From assembly GCF_026341815.1 (NCBI RefSeq), contig NZ_JAPENX010000001.1, forward strand, positions 1,674,001-1,738,000: a stretch of DNA of 64,000 nt. Reading direction: 5' to 3'. The notes beneath the pieces are model-generated. The model ran no database searches, had not been told where the DNA came from, and saw only the letters and a program-made list of their open reading frames with translations. This document shows positions 10,309 to 19,240 of this stretch, piece after piece. Both the position numbers and the translations under genes were made by a program. Within the stretch, counting starts at the first letter, position 1; the number at the start of each line of letters is the position of its first letter. This DNA is from Streptomyces sp. NBC_00572. GTDB taxonomy: Bacteria; Actinomycetota; Actinomycetes; Streptomycetales; Streptomycetaceae.

Positions 10309-10382
10309 GCGCCGCTAGCTCAGTTGGTTAGAGCAGCTGACTCTTAATCAGCGGGTCCGGGGTTCGAGTCCCTGGCGGCGCA
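10309..10382 (+). tRNA. tRNA-Lys (anticodon CTT), copy 2
   Basis: Identical to copy 1 over all 74 nt. The upstream block GGTCA.GAGCACcC..GGGTAG is shared with copy 3, and the downstream 40 bases, including the terminator, nearly match copy 1. This points to duplication or gene conversion of a cassette including flanks. No coding region overlaps this copy. Confidence 0.97.
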
Positions 10383-10388
10383 CAGACG

Positions 10389-10422
10389 GAAGAAGCCCCT
10401 CGCGGAAGCGGGGGGCTTTTTC
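10389..10422 (+). terminator. tRNA-Lys copy 2 terminator
   Basis: The stem is GAAGAAGCCCC (10389-10399) with GGGGCTTTTTC (10412-10422), 11 pairs including one G-T. It differs from the copy 1 terminator by a single base change in the 3' arm. The response-regulator gene converges from the right and ends at 10436, so it probably shares this structure. Confidence 0.85.
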
Positions 10423-10435
10423 GTGCCCTTCCCCG

Positions 10436-11098
10436 TCAGGCCCGGAGGTAGGTCAGGACGGCGAGGACCCGGCGGTGGGTGTCGTCGGCCGGCGGCAGGT
10501 CCAGCTTCGCCAGGATGTTGCCGATGTGCTTGCCGACGGCGGCCTCGGTGACGACCAGGCGGCGGGCGATCGCCCCGTTGGAATGGCCCTCCGCAACCAG
10601 GCCGAGGACCTCGCGCTCGCGCGGGGTCAGCGCCTCCAGCGGATCGCGGTGCCGGCGCAGCAGCTGCCGTACGACCTCGGGATCGACGACCGTCCCGCCG
10701 TCCGCGACCCGGGTCAGCGCGTCGAGGAACTCCTCCACCTGACCGACCCGGTCCTTGAGCAGATAGCCGACGCCGGTGCCGTCGCCCGCGTCGAGGAGGT
10801 CGGCGGCGTAGCTGCGCTGCACGTACTGACTGAGCACGAGGACCGGCAGCGCGGGCCGCTCGGCGCGGAGCGCGACCGCGGCACGCAGCCCCTCGTCCTG
10901 GAAACCGGGCGGCATCCGGACGTCGGTGACGACGATGTCCGGGTCGTGGGCGGTCACCGCCTCGCGCAGGGCGTCGGCGTCACCGACGGCGGCGACGACC
11001 TCGTGGCCGAAGCGGGCCAGGAGCCCGATCAGTCCCTCCCGGAGGAGGACGCTGTCCTCGGCGAGGACGACACGGAGCTTTCGGTCAGTGCGGGGCAC
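10436..11098 (-). CDS. NarL/LuxR-type response regulator
   Basis: A 220-residue cytoplasmic response regulator. GTG 11098 is chosen because GGAG lies five bases upstream. The receiver domain (about 7-125) has the acidic pair in VVLAEDS, the phosphoacceptor Asp59 in VVTDVRMPP, and the conserved Lys in GYLLKDRV. The C-terminal LuxR helix-turn-helix (about 150-205) reads LTPREREVLGLVAEG with AIARRLVVTEAAVGKHI. Its start lies inside the end of the sensor-kinase gene (70-base overlap), so the two are cotranscribed and probably translationally coupled. The target genes are unknown. The upstream ligase gene may share the transcript. Confidence 0.94.
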   Translation of the reverse strand: MPRTDRKLRVVLAEDSVLLREGLIGLLARFGHEVVAAVGDADALREAVTAHDPDIVVTDVRMPPGFQDEGLRAAVALRAERPALPVLVLSQYVQRSYAADLLDAGDGTGVGYLLKDRVGQVEEFLDALTRVADGGTVVDPEVVRQLLRRHRDPLEALTPREREVLGLVAEGHSNGAIARRLVVTEAAVGKHIGNILAKLDLPPADDTHRRVLAVLTYLRA

Positions 11099-12333
11099 GG
11101 GATCTCCACTCGGAGGAGGGTCGGCCCGCCCGGCGGGCTCATGATCGTCAGTCTGCCATCGAGGACGGCGAGCCGGTCGGCGAGTCCGGTGAGACCGGTG
11201 CCCCCGGCCGGGTCCGCGGCGCCGCGTCCGTCGTCCTCGACGTCTATCCGCAGGACGCCGTCCGCGTGCCGGGCGGTGATCCGGGCCCGGCTCGCGCCGC
11301 TGTGCTTGCCGATGTTGGCGAGGGCCTCGCAGCCGGCGAAGTACCCCGCGCTCTCGACGGACTCCGGCAGCCGGGGCAGCTCCACGTCCGTGGCGACCGG
11401 GACCGCGGACCGGTCGGCGGCGTCGGCCAGGGCCGGGCCCAGCCCGTAGTCGGCGAGGACCTGCGGATGGATGCCGTGGATCAGCTCGCGCAGCTCGGTC
11501 AGGACCTGCCCTGCCTCCGCGTGCGCCTTCGCCAGCTGGTCGGCGAGCGGGCCGCCCGGCGGGGCGTCGAGGCGGGCGAGACCCAGGGTCATGGTGAGGG
11601 CGACCAGGCGCTGCTGGGCGCCGTCGTGCAGATCGCGCTCGATCCGGCGCCGCTCGGCCTCGAAGGCGTCGACGAGCCGGGCGCGGGAGGCGATGACCTC
11701 GCCGATCGCGCCGCGCTGTTCGCTCTCGCGGGGCGTGAGCAGGGCGCGGGCGAGGGCGGCCCGGGCTCCGGCGAAGGCGGCGAGCGGGTAGGCGAGGGCG
11801 ACGAGGAGGACCGCGCCGAGGAGGGCGGCGGCGAAGGCCTCGGGGTAGGAGGTCACCAGGTACGCCTTGACGACCTTGGCCTCCTGGCCGTCCACCGCCA
11901 GCTGGACGGGAGCGCCGATGAGCAGGACGGGCAGGCCGATGCCGACGGCGACCGCGACGAGGTCGAGCGGCCACAGGACGGTGGCGAGGAGCAGGGCGTA
12001 CGCGAACTCCCGCCAGGTCGCCTGCTCCCCCGCCCGGAGCCGGAGCCAGGCGGCGAGGCCGGGTGCGGTGGGGACGCGGTGCGGGTCGGGGGCGGGATCG
12101 AGGTCGACGAGGCCGAGGCGACGGCGCTCGATGCCGCCGAGGGCGAGGCCGGAGAGCAGAAGCAGGGGCAGCCCCACGAGCAGCACGGAGAACAGCCCGA
12201 GGAGCAGGAACACGGCACAGGCCGCGGCCCCGACGAGCCCGCCGCTGACCAGATAGGCGACGGCCCGCCAGGGCCAGGAGCTGCGCGGGAAGCGTGGCCG
12301 GGTGAGCGCCTGCCAGGGGGTACGGGGTTCCAT
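11029..12333 (-). CDS. NarL-family sensor histidine kinase
   Basis: A 434-residue membrane kinase. ATG 12333 is used although no clear ribosome site is visible; a GTG two codons earlier is possible. The N-terminal half has four hydrophobic segments (about 25-67 and 110-190) of the streptomycete putative-sensor type, with no large extracellular loop, so it may sense a membrane signal. The HisKA_3 helix has ERRRIERDLHDGAQQRLVAL with phospho-His236. The HATPase part has a HSGASRARI N-box region, EDDGRGAAD and GTGLTGLADRLAVLDGRL. It phosphorylates the partner regulator encoded immediately downstream. Confidence 0.93.
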   Translation of the reverse strand: MEPRTPWQALTRPRFPRSSWPWRAVAYLVSGGLVGAAACAVFLLLGLFSVLLVGLPLLLLSGLALGGIERRRLGLVDLDPAPDPHRVPTAPGLAAWLRLRAGEQATWREFAYALLLATVLWPLDLVAVAVGIGLPVLLIGAPVQLAVDGQEAKVVKAYLVTSYPEAFAAALLGAVLLVALAYPLAAFAGARAALARALLTPRESEQRGAIGEVIASRARLVDAFEAERRRIERDLHDGAQQRLVALTMTLGLARLDAPPGGPLADQLAKAHAEAGQVLTELRELIHGIHPQVLADYGLGPALADAADRSAVPVATDVELPRLPESVESAGYFAGCEALANIGKHSGASRARITARHADGVLRIDVEDDGRGAADPAGGTGLTGLADRLAVLDGRLTIMSPPGGPTLLRVEIPCPALTESSVSSSPRTASSSGRD

Positions 12334-12449
12334 GCGGCCCACGTTAGGCCCGGGAGGCGCGATGGACACTGGGCCGGCCCAGTGCACCGGGGGTAGCCCT
12401 GGCCCTACCTCCACCCCGCCGGCGTGGGCCCCACGGGGGCGAGTTGGTG

Positions 12450-14117
12450 TCAGGGGGCGTGGGGTTCGCGGGCGTGGTGGGTGTACTGCGCGCGGAGGGC
12501 TTCGGTCGCCGGGCCGGTCAGACGTTCGTACGGGGACGTCGGGGTCGGGCGCCACCAGACGGGGTCCTCGCAGAGGAAGGACGCGCGGCGCAGGGCCACT
12601 CGGTGGATCTTGTTCGTGGCCGTGAGGGGGAGTTCGGTCATCACCCGGACGAACCGCGGCGGCATCTTCGTGCCCAGGTCCTGCTGGGCGGCGAGGAACG
12701 TCGCGAACTCCGCCGGTTCGAAGACCGCGCCCTCGCGCAGGGCGATCGCGGCCATGACCTGGTCCCCCGCCACCGGGTCCGGTATCGCATAGACCGCGAC
12801 CCCCGCGGCCCGGTCCCAGCGGGCCAGGATGTGTTCGATCATGGCCGCTGCCAGGTTCTCGCTGTCGACCCGCAGCCGGTCGTCCGTACGGCCCGCGAAG
12901 TAGAGGTAGCCGTCCGCGTCCCGGTAGAAGAGGTCGCCGGTCCAGTACCAGCCGTCGCGCAGCCGGGCCGCCTCCGCCTCCGGGTTGCGCCAGTAGCCTT
13001 CGAAGGGGCTGCGGCCCCGGTTGACGAGTTCGCCGACCGCCTCGGAGGCGTTGAGGAGCCGGCCGGTGGGTGAGAAGCGGGCCGCCTCGCACTCGCGGCC
13101 CGTCTCCGCGTCCACCACCGCCAGGTCGTCGCCCGGCGCGGCCCGGCCTATCGCCCCCGTCGGCGTGTCCGGGGTCCGCTGGATCGCCGCGCCTCCCTCG
13201 GAGGAGCCGTACCCCTCGACGAGCGGCACTCCGAAGCGTTCGCGGAAGCGGGCCGCGTCCACCGCCCCCGCCTCGGTGCCGAAGCCGAGCCGCAGCGAGT
13301 GCGTCCGGTCGTCCGGGGCGGGCGGGGTGGCCAGGAGGTACTGCACCGCCCGGCCGACGTAGGTGAAGTACGTGGCGCCGAACCGGCGTACGTCCGGCAG
13401 GAATCGGGAGGCCGAGAAGCGGGCCCGTAACGCCACTCCGGCTCCGGCGGCGAGCGCGGGCGCCCAGTCGGCGATCACCGCGTTGCCGTGGAACATCGGC
13501 ATGCATACGTAGTGGACGTCGTCCCGCCCCACGCCGAAGTGGGAGACGAGGGAGGCGCCCGCGGCGGCCAGCCGGCCCTGGCTGCAGAGCGCGGCTTTGG
13601 GCGCGCCCGTCGAACCGGAGGTGAAGGAGAGCAGGAAGCGGCTGTCGGGCCGTACGGGGCCGAGGCGTGCGTCGCCCGGGCGGGCGGTCCCGTAGGGGGC
13701 GAGGAGTTCCCGGTAGGCGTCGGTGTCCGTGACCAGGATGCGCACCCCCGGCAGCGGCAGTCCGTCGAGGAGCGGCAGGTGGGCGCGTTGGGTGACCAGG
13801 ACCCGGCATGCGGTGTGCCGGATGTCCCGGGCGAGTTCGGCGCCGCGCCGAGTGGGGTTGATCCCGGCGACGGCGGCCCCCGCGAGGGCCGCCGCGCTGA
13901 GCCAGAGCGGGTACTCCGGCGTGTTGTCGAGCAGGATGCCGAGGTGCGGCTCGCCCCCCGGCAGGGGTGGCATCAGGTCCACGAGCAGTGCGGCCCGCGC
14001 GGCGGCGCCCGCGGCGACCTGGTGGTGGGTGAGGGTGTGGTGCTCGTCCCTCAGGCCGATCCGGTGGTCGCCCCATTGGCGCCGTACGAGCTCCGCGACG
14101 GTGTCCGCACCCCTCAT
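12450..14117 (-). CDS. AMP-forming acyl-CoA ligase (FadD-like)
   Basis: A 555-residue member of the ANL adenylating superfamily, which activates carboxylic acids as acyl-adenylates and passes them to CoA. Motifs are in order: phosphate loop SFTSGSTGAPKAA (about 170), the A5 motif GYGSSEGG (about 305), A7 YWTGDLFYRDADGYLYFAGR (about 400), and A10 PLTATNKIHR near 510, which contains the catalytic Lys. A length near 550 and the DLFYRDADG variant fit the long- or very-long-chain fatty acyl subgroup. The substrate is not deducible. It is followed on the same strand by the two-component pair, 116 bases away. Confidence 0.9.
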   Translation of the reverse strand: MRGADTVAELVRRQWGDHRIGLRDEHHTLTHHQVAAGAAARAALLVDLMPPLPGGEPHLGILLDNTPEYPLWLSAAALAGAAVAGINPTRRGAELARDIRHTACRVLVTQRAHLPLLDGLPLPGVRILVTDTDAYRELLAPYGTARPGDARLGPVRPDSRFLLSFTSGSTGAPKAALCSQGRLAAAGASLVSHFGVGRDDVHYVCMPMFHGNAVIADWAPALAAGAGVALRARFSASRFLPDVRRFGATYFTYVGRAVQYLLATPPAPDDRTHSLRLGFGTEAGAVDAARFRERFGVPLVEGYGSSEGGAAIQRTPDTPTGAIGRAAPGDDLAVVDAETGRECEAARFSPTGRLLNASEAVGELVNRGRSPFEGYWRNPEAEAARLRDGWYWTGDLFYRDADGYLYFAGRTDDRLRVDSENLAAAMIEHILARWDRAAGVAVYAIPDPVAGDQVMAAIALREGAVFEPAEFATFLAAQQDLGTKMPPRFVRVMTELPLTATNKIHRVALRRASFLCEDPVWWRPTPTSPYERLTGPATEALRAQYTHHAREPHAP

Positions 14118-14197
14118 GGGCCGGACTGTAACTGACGGGTCATCAGAACTGAACCGTCAGGAACGGTCACCGGGTCACCCGGGCGTCAGGACTCTCC

Positions 14198-14791
14198 TCA
14201 GAACTTGACGTCCGAGCACGCGTAGAACGCGTTCGCGGTGTCCGCGATCGTCCACACCGCCAGGATCAGGTGACGGCCCGTCTTGCCCGCCGGGATCGTC
14301 CCGGAGTGCGAGAGGGTCGCCGGCGGCTGCTGGTTGTTGTAGGGGACGGTCAGGAACGGCTGGGGGTCCAGCATGGCCCGGGTCAGCTTCTGACTCGGGT
14401 TCCAGCCGTTCTTGGTGATGTAGTACTTGAAGTCCGTGGTGCGGTGCCGGGCCGTGAACTGCCAGCGGAAGCTGTAGCTCTGCCCCGCCGAGAGCTGGGT
14501 CGCGGGCCACGCGCCGCCCCGGGGGTCGTCGAGCTCGGCGAACTGCGTGAGCCCGGCGGAACAGATCTTGCCGTCGGCGGGACCGGCGGCGGGGAAGCCC
14601 TTGGGGCCCTCGACCGACTGGGGCTCCCACTGTATGGAGCCGCAGTTGGTCACGGTGCCGTTGGCGCAGAGCTTCTGACGACTGATCGGCGAGTCGGTGT
14701 AGCCGTGGCTGCCGGCGCTACCGGTGGCGAAGAGGGTGACGCCGGCGACGCCGAGCGCCACCACCGCCGACCCGACTGACTTTTTGCGCAT
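14198..14791 (-). CDS. AA10 lytic polysaccharide monooxygenase (chitin-active type)
   Basis: A 197-residue secreted copper enzyme that oxidatively cleaves crystalline polysaccharide. The ATG has GGAG seven bases upstream. The signal peptide ends at Ser28, so mature His29 (SAGS/HGYTDSP) becomes the N-terminal copper ligand; the second brace histidine is His116 (QFTARHRTTD). A short chain without an extra binding module, two likely disulfides and the motif YYITKNGWNP place it with small streptomycete chitin-type AA10 enzymes. A perfect GGTC palindrome lies 77 bases upstream, shared in type with the chitinase promoter, so the two are probably co-induced. Confidence 0.95.
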   Translation of the reverse strand: MRKKSVGSAVVALGVAGVTLFATGSAGSHGYTDSPISRQKLCANGTVTNCGSIQWEPQSVEGPKGFPAAGPADGKICSAGLTQFAELDDPRGGAWPATQLSAGQSYSFRWQFTARHRTTDFKYYITKNGWNPSQKLTRAMLDPQPFLTVPYNNQQPPATLSHSGTIPAGKTGRHLILAVWTIADTANAFYACSDVKF

Positions 14792-14867
14792 GCTGTCGCT
14801 CCAGGAGAACGTGGGGGAGTTCCGTTGGGCCGTGCGCGCACGCGTGCGGTCTTACGACGTACCGATT

Positions 14868-14881
14868 TTGGTCTGGACCAA
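14868..14881 (-). promoter_or_regulatory. dre-type operator upstream of the LPMO
   Basis: TTGGTCTGGACCAA is an inverted repeat with 6-bp arms and differs at one base from the dre core TGGTCTAGACCA. It sits about 77-90 bases upstream of the LPMO ATG. DasR or another GntR-type protein is the likely binder, by family knowledge. Confidence 0.75.
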
Positions 14882-14920
14882 GTACCAAGGTATGGACGGA
14901 AGTTGAACATGTCCATCCCT

Positions 14921-17554
14921 TCACGCCCCCTCTACGGGACCCGTCCGACCCGTGTAGAACGCCACCGTCAGGTCCTTGACCAGCGCCTTGCGCTCGTAGT
15001 CGTCGAGCTCCACCAGACCACGACTGGTCAGCCGGTGGACCACGTCGTCCACCGCGTCCACCACCGACGTCAGCACGCTGTCCCGGTGCTTCGCGTCGAT
15101 CGCCGCGATCCGGCGCCGCGTCATCGCCGCCGCGACCTCCGGGGCGTACTCGATCCGCGTCGGCTGCGCCGAGAACACGTCCACACCGACCGGGGCGCAC
15201 TCCGCCGACAGCATCCGCGTCAGGGCCTCGCCGACCGCCTCCGCGTCCCGGAGCGTCGGCGCGTCCTCGTGGAAGGCGTCCGCCGGCAGCTGCGACAGCA
15301 CCCGGGCCATCGCCGCCTCCACCTGCTCCCGCAGGTAGTCCTCGTGCCCGTCGACCCCGAGCGCCGCCCGGACCGTGTCCCGCACCCGCCACACCACGAG
15401 CACGACGACATCGAGCGCGGTGCCCTTGGCGTCGACGGCCGACAGCGGCTCACTGCGCCAGTGCCGGAGCCGTACGTCGACCCGGCGGCGCAGGAGGAGC
15501 GGGCTGACCCAGACCAGTCCGGTACGGCGGACCGTGCCCCGGTAGTCGCCGAACAGGGTCAGCACCCAGGCGTAGCCGACCCGGCCGCGGCCGAGCCCGC
15601 CGAGCGCGAACAGGGTGAGGACGACACCGAGCGCGAGGAGCGCCCACTGGCCGAGATGAATGCCGTTGTACGGGCGTTCCGGGAGCCGCAGCATCCTGGC
15701 CGCCTCCCCGGGCACGGCCCCGGCCCACCACACGACCGCCGCGCAGCCGGCGAGCGCGAGGGCCCCGCCGACCACCCCCACCCACCCGGGCAGCACCGGC
15801 CCCGGCCGCTCGACGAGAGCGGGGTCCGCGCTGGGCGCGGGCCGGGAGGCGGCGGCAGCGGCCTTGGCCTGCGCCCTGGGCCGGTCCTTGTCGTGCGCCC
15901 TGGGCCGGTCCTTGTCCAGCGGCGCCTTGTCCTGCGACTTGGGCGCGGGCTGGGGCTTCGCCCTGGACTTGGACTTGCTCCCGGGCTTGGTGCCGGCCCC
16001 GGGCTGAACCTGGGACTGGGACTGGGTCTGCGACTGCGCCTGCGCCTGCGCCTGGATCTTCGACGGGCCCGGGATCGCGGGGCTCTTGCTCGGCCCGGAC
16101 AGGGTGGGTACGGCCATGGCGACGGTGTCGGGACCGCCGTCGTCGTCGCGCGCCGCGCGGGGCGCCGCGGTCTCCGGCTCGTCGCGGAAGAGCAGATGGA
16201 CCGGGATGGAGCCGGTGGTCTCGGCTCCGATCACGTTCTTCCGCCGCGCGACCCGCACGACGGCGGCGACGGGCACGGCGACGGCTCCGACGCCGGCACC
16301 GGCGATCCGCCCGAAGTCGGGCGTGGCGCCGCGCTCGACGCCGGGCGTCGTGGTCGGCACGGTGACCGCCACGGGGACCGGCGCGGGACCACCTGGCCGC
16401 ACGGTGACGGCGGCGGCCTTGAGGGGGGTGGTGGAGGAGGAGGCAGCGGGGCGGGCGTGCTTGCCCGTGGCCGTGGCCGTGGCCGTGGCCGTGGCCGTGG
16501 CCGTGGCCGTGGCCGTGGCCGTGGCGGAGGGTGCGGGCGAGGTCGAGGGCGCGCCTGCCATCTCCGGCCGAACGGCCGGGGCGGTTCCCGAGGTGCCCGA
16601 CGTCCCGGAAGGCCTCGCCGGGTCGCCCGGCTGTGCCGACTGTGCCGACTGTGTCGGCTGGGTCGGCTGGGTCGGCTGAGTACCGGGGTAGGCGGGCACG
16701 ACGGGTTGGACTCGGGTGACCACCGGGGCGGTACCCGAAGTGGCCGGCGCCCCCGTCGGCGTACCGGCAGCGGACCCGACCGGGCGGACCGGCAACGCGC
16801 CGGGATGCCTCGCCGGGGCACCCGGCTGCGTCACGCCGGGGACGGAGGTCGACCCGCCCGACCGGACCGGACCGGCGGAGTCCGCGGACGGCCCGGGCGC
16901 CGTGAGGCCGGTGTGTGCGGCGAGGGCCGGGTCCGCGCCCGCCGGGGCGGGTCCCGAGGAGACGGGCGCCCCCGTCGTACCCACGATCGGCGTGGCCGAC
17001 GGTCCGGGCCGACCCGACTGACCCGGTGACGTGTCGGCGGGCGCCGTCGGGTCCTCCGGCCGCGCCGCCGCCTCCGCCTCCGCCGCCTCCGCCTCCGCCG
17101 CGCCGCCGCCTCGCGCGCCCGGCTCCGGCCAGACCGGGACCCGGCGCCGCGGTGTCCCCGGGGACGCCGCCGCGTCGTCCGAGGCCGGCATCCGCTCACC
17201 CGCCGCAGAGGGTCCCGGCGCGGGAGCCGCCGCGCCGGGCGCTCCGTCCGACGTGACGTCCGCGGGCACGGTCGCCCCGTCCGGAGCGGGCGTCGGCGCG
17301 TCACCCCCGGTCGGCGTCGGCGACACGGCTCCGGCGGCCGCGACCGCGACCGCACCCACCGCCGCGTCCACCGCCGCACCGTCCGCCGCGGGCTCCGCCG
17401 TCACGTCCTGCCGGGTCGGCGGAGTGCCCGGGGGTGCGGTCTGGGGAGGGGGTGTACGGGGGAGGCTGCCGTCCGTCAGGCGTCTCGCCGTGCGGGCCGC
17501 GTCACGTGAGGCCGCCGCGCCGGAGTCCGCGGGGTTCGGGGTCGATGCCGTCAT
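14921..17554 (-). CDS. SPFH/Band 7 membrane protein with long disordered N-terminus
   Basis: An 877-residue protein. ATG 17554 has AGGTGG six bases upstream and is preferred over ATG 17569. Residues 1-580 are a Pro/Ala/Thr/Gly-rich disordered region with blocks such as (Ala-Thr)10 and repeated KDRPRA and QAQAQ runs. Two hydrophobic segments (about 590-612 and 635-655) precede an SPFH domain (about 660-850) with stomatin-like WRVRDTVRAALGVDG and a helical tail. SPFH proteins scaffold membrane microdomains; the partner here is unknown. It lies 25 bases after the cell-wall hydrolase gene on the same strand. The low-complexity half is unusually long for the family. Confidence 0.85.
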   Translation of the reverse strand: MTASTPNPADSGAAASRDAARTARRLTDGSLPRTPPPQTAPPGTPPTRQDVTAEPAADGAAVDAAVGAVAVAAAGAVSPTPTGGDAPTPAPDGATVPADVTSDGAPGAAAPAPGPSAAGERMPASDDAAASPGTPRRRVPVWPEPGARGGGAAEAEAAEAEAAARPEDPTAPADTSPGQSGRPGPSATPIVGTTGAPVSSGPAPAGADPALAAHTGLTAPGPSADSAGPVRSGGSTSVPGVTQPGAPARHPGALPVRPVGSAAGTPTGAPATSGTAPVVTRVQPVVPAYPGTQPTQPTQPTQSAQSAQPGDPARPSGTSGTSGTAPAVRPEMAGAPSTSPAPSATATATATATATATATATATGKHARPAASSSTTPLKAAAVTVRPGGPAPVPVAVTVPTTTPGVERGATPDFGRIAGAGVGAVAVPVAAVVRVARRKNVIGAETTGSIPVHLLFRDEPETAAPRAARDDDGGPDTVAMAVPTLSGPSKSPAIPGPSKIQAQAQAQSQTQSQSQVQPGAGTKPGSKSKSRAKPQPAPKSQDKAPLDKDRPRAHDKDRPRAQAKAAAAASRPAPSADPALVERPGPVLPGWVGVVGGALALAGCAAVVWWAGAVPGEAARMLRLPERPYNGIHLGQWALLALGVVLTLFALGGLGRGRVGYAWVLTLFGDYRGTVRRTGLVWVSPLLLRRRVDVRLRHWRSEPLSAVDAKGTALDVVVLVVWRVRDTVRAALGVDGHEDYLREQVEAAMARVLSQLPADAFHEDAPTLRDAEAVGEALTRMLSAECAPVGVDVFSAQPTRIEYAPEVAAAMTRRRIAAIDAKHRDSVLTSVVDAVDDVVHRLTSRGLVELDDYERKALVKDLTVAFYTGRTGPVEGA
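16465..16524. repeat. Hexanucleotide microsatellite (ccgtgg)10
   Basis: Ten perfect, uninterrupted 6-bp units lie inside the SPFH gene and encode (Ala-Thr)10 around residues 344-364. The repeat keeps frame when it expands or contracts. Perfect identity of all ten units suggests recent slippage. Confidence 0.97.
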
Positions 17555-17579
17555 TCGGGTCCACCTCATGCTCTCGGGG

Positions 17580-18941
17580 TCATCGGAACAAGCGCCGCCA
17601 GGTCTCCGGGCCCGGGTAGCCGTCGGCCGCTGCGCCGCGCCAGCCCTGTGCCCGCTGGAACGCCTCGACGTTGCGGCGGTCCGCCTCCGTCCAGCGCGGA
17701 CCGGGTCCCGACAGGTAGTGCTTGCCGAAGCCCCGCTTCACCAGTTGTTTGCCCAGCTTCTCCACATATGCGTTGGATTGGCCCGGACGGAAGGAGCCAC
17801 GCCCGGGAAACCCCGTCGCATTCGAACTCGACCCGCTCGAACCACTCGAACCGCCGATGCTCCTGCCCTTGCCGGAGACGAGGAGCTTCCACGTGTCCGG
17901 CCCGGGCAGGCCGTCCGCCTCCTTGCCCTTCCAGCCCTGCGCGAGCTGGAAGGCCTGGGTCGCGCGCCGGTCCGCCTCACCCCACTTGGGGCCGGGTCCC
18001 TTGCTGTAGTACTGCTTGCCGCCGCGGTCGACGAGGAGCCGGCCGAGCTGGGTGACGTACGCGTTGTTCGCGCCGGGGCCGAACATCGCCACGCCCGGGT
18101 ACGGCGTCGCCGTGGGCGTCGCCCCGCTGCCGGTGGTGCCTTCGCCGCTGACCACGCCCTTGTAGCGGTAGGCCACGTACCGGTCGGAGTTCTCCCAGTA
18201 CGCCAACGGCGTCGGCTGCTTCCGCGTGCGCGGCTTGGTCTGCTCGTACGCGACGTAGGAGGTGTGGGTGTAGTCGGTCCAGCCGCCGAAGATCGTGACG
18301 TGCGAGCCGCGCGTCGGGTTGGCCGGGTTGTGGAAGAGCAGGATGTCGCCGGGCTGCAGCTCGGTGCGGTCGATGCGCTCGGCGAAGCGGTCGAGGCTGC
18401 CGGTCCACTCGTTGCTGCGGAGGTTCCAGGCCATCGAGATGTAACCGGAGCAGTCCTGGCGGTAGCCGTCCGACCAGTACTTCTCCATGGAGTACGGGAC
18501 CTGGGCGGTCACCCACAGCTTGGCGCGGTTGATGATCTCGGCCCGGTTCGTCTGCCGCAGGGTGCCGGTCGAGATCTGACCGGTCGTCGGAGTCGAGTCC
18601 GGGGCCGGCTGCGACCCGGGGCCCGGCGTGCCGTGCAGCGGCTCGCGCCCGCCCTGCGGGGTGTCGGGGCCGGGGTCGGAGGCCCACGCGGACTCCGCCG
18701 GGTCCGCCGGGGTGAACGGGACCGTCGGCGGGGGCAGGGTCGTCGCCACCGCTCCTCCGCCGCCGCCCAGGACGACGCCCGCCGCCGTCACCAGGACCAG
18801 GGCGCGGCGGGCACCGTGCGCCGCCGGGTGGCCGCCCGCCCGGACCGGCAGGCCAAGCGCGAGGTCACGCCGCTGCCGGGCGCACCCCGGGCAGCCGCAG
18901 TCGGCCGCGGGTTCGAACTCCTCGAAGACCGGCACGCTCAT
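17580..18941 (-). CDS. NlpC/P60-like cell-wall hydrolase with two peptidoglycan-binding repeats
   Basis: A 453-residue protein. ATG 18941 has GGAGGGG upstream; longer frames lack this. The N-terminus has a Cys cluster (CGCPGC, 15-20) and one membrane segment (about 46-66), followed by a Pro-rich spacer. The hydrolase part has Cys164 (DCSGYIS) and His214 (GSHVTIFGG), the expected Cys-His pair for NlpC/P60-type amidases or endopeptidases. Two similar C-terminal modules (about 297-350 and 400-453) share YVxxLGxxLVxRG and GPxPxWxEADRR, typical of actinobacterial peptidoglycan-binding repeats. It probably cuts peptide stems or bridges in the wall. The SPFH gene follows at 25 bases. Confidence 0.85.
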   Translation of the reverse strand: MSVPVFEEFEPAADCGCPGCARQRRDLALGLPVRAGGHPAAHGARRALVLVTAAGVVLGGGGGAVATTLPPPTVPFTPADPAESAWASDPGPDTPQGGREPLHGTPGPGSQPAPDSTPTTGQISTGTLRQTNRAEIINRAKLWVTAQVPYSMEKYWSDGYRQDCSGYISMAWNLRSNEWTGSLDRFAERIDRTELQPGDILLFHNPANPTRGSHVTIFGGWTDYTHTSYVAYEQTKPRTRKQPTPLAYWENSDRYVAYRYKGVVSGEGTTGSGATPTATPYPGVAMFGPGANNAYVTQLGRLLVDRGGKQYYSKGPGPKWGEADRRATQAFQLAQGWKGKEADGLPGPDTWKLLVSGKGRSIGGSSGSSGSSSNATGFPGRGSFRPGQSNAYVEKLGKQLVKRGFGKHYLSGPGPRWTEADRRNVEAFQRAQGWRGAAADGYPGPETWRRLFR

Positions 18942-19125
18942 GCGATTCCCCTCCACACTCGTCAAGATCTTTTGACCCTTGGATTCGGGCGTCAGTGTCT
19001 CAACTGTCTGGACAAATCGCATTTTGACGGATCGAAGGCCTGATGCGACCATCCGACAGGCCGGAGGCGACCGTTATTGGTCAGGAGCACACCCGCACGT
19101 CGGGTAGAGTTCTCTCTGTCAGCAG

Positions 19126-19199
19126 GCGCCGCTAGCTCAGTTGGTTAGAGCAGCTGACTCTTAATCAGCGGGTCCGGGGTTCGAGTCCCTGGCGGCGCA
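19126..19199 (+). tRNA. tRNA-Lys (anticodon CTT), copy 3
   Basis: Identical to copies 1 and 2 in the mature 74 nt. The region upstream shares the GGTCA.GAGCACaCC..GGGTAG block of copy 2 and the CTCTCTGTCAGCA leader, but the terminator downstream is unrelated to that of the other two. Confidence 0.97.
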
Positions 19200-19207
19200 C
19201 GCAGAGT

Positions 19208-19240
19208 CAAGACCCCCTCACCGATGGTGAGGGGGTCTTG
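19208..19240 (+). terminator. tRNA-Lys copy 3 terminator
   Basis: A perfect 15-bp stem (CAAGACCCCCTCACC 19208-19222; GGTGAGGGGGTCTTG 19226-19240) with a GAT loop. It is the strongest terminator in the window and looks bidirectional. Confidence 0.95.

Noticed and set aside
12384..14076. An apparent 1015-residue fusion of an acyl-CoA ligase-like region with the histidine kinase
   Set aside because: The upstream part of the frame is the ligase gene read in the wrong frame; the kinase begins at ATG 12333.
19208..19240. Attachment site at the tRNA-Lys 3' end
   Set aside because: No integrase gene or second partial tRNA copy was seen near any of the three tRNAs; the structure is a terminator.
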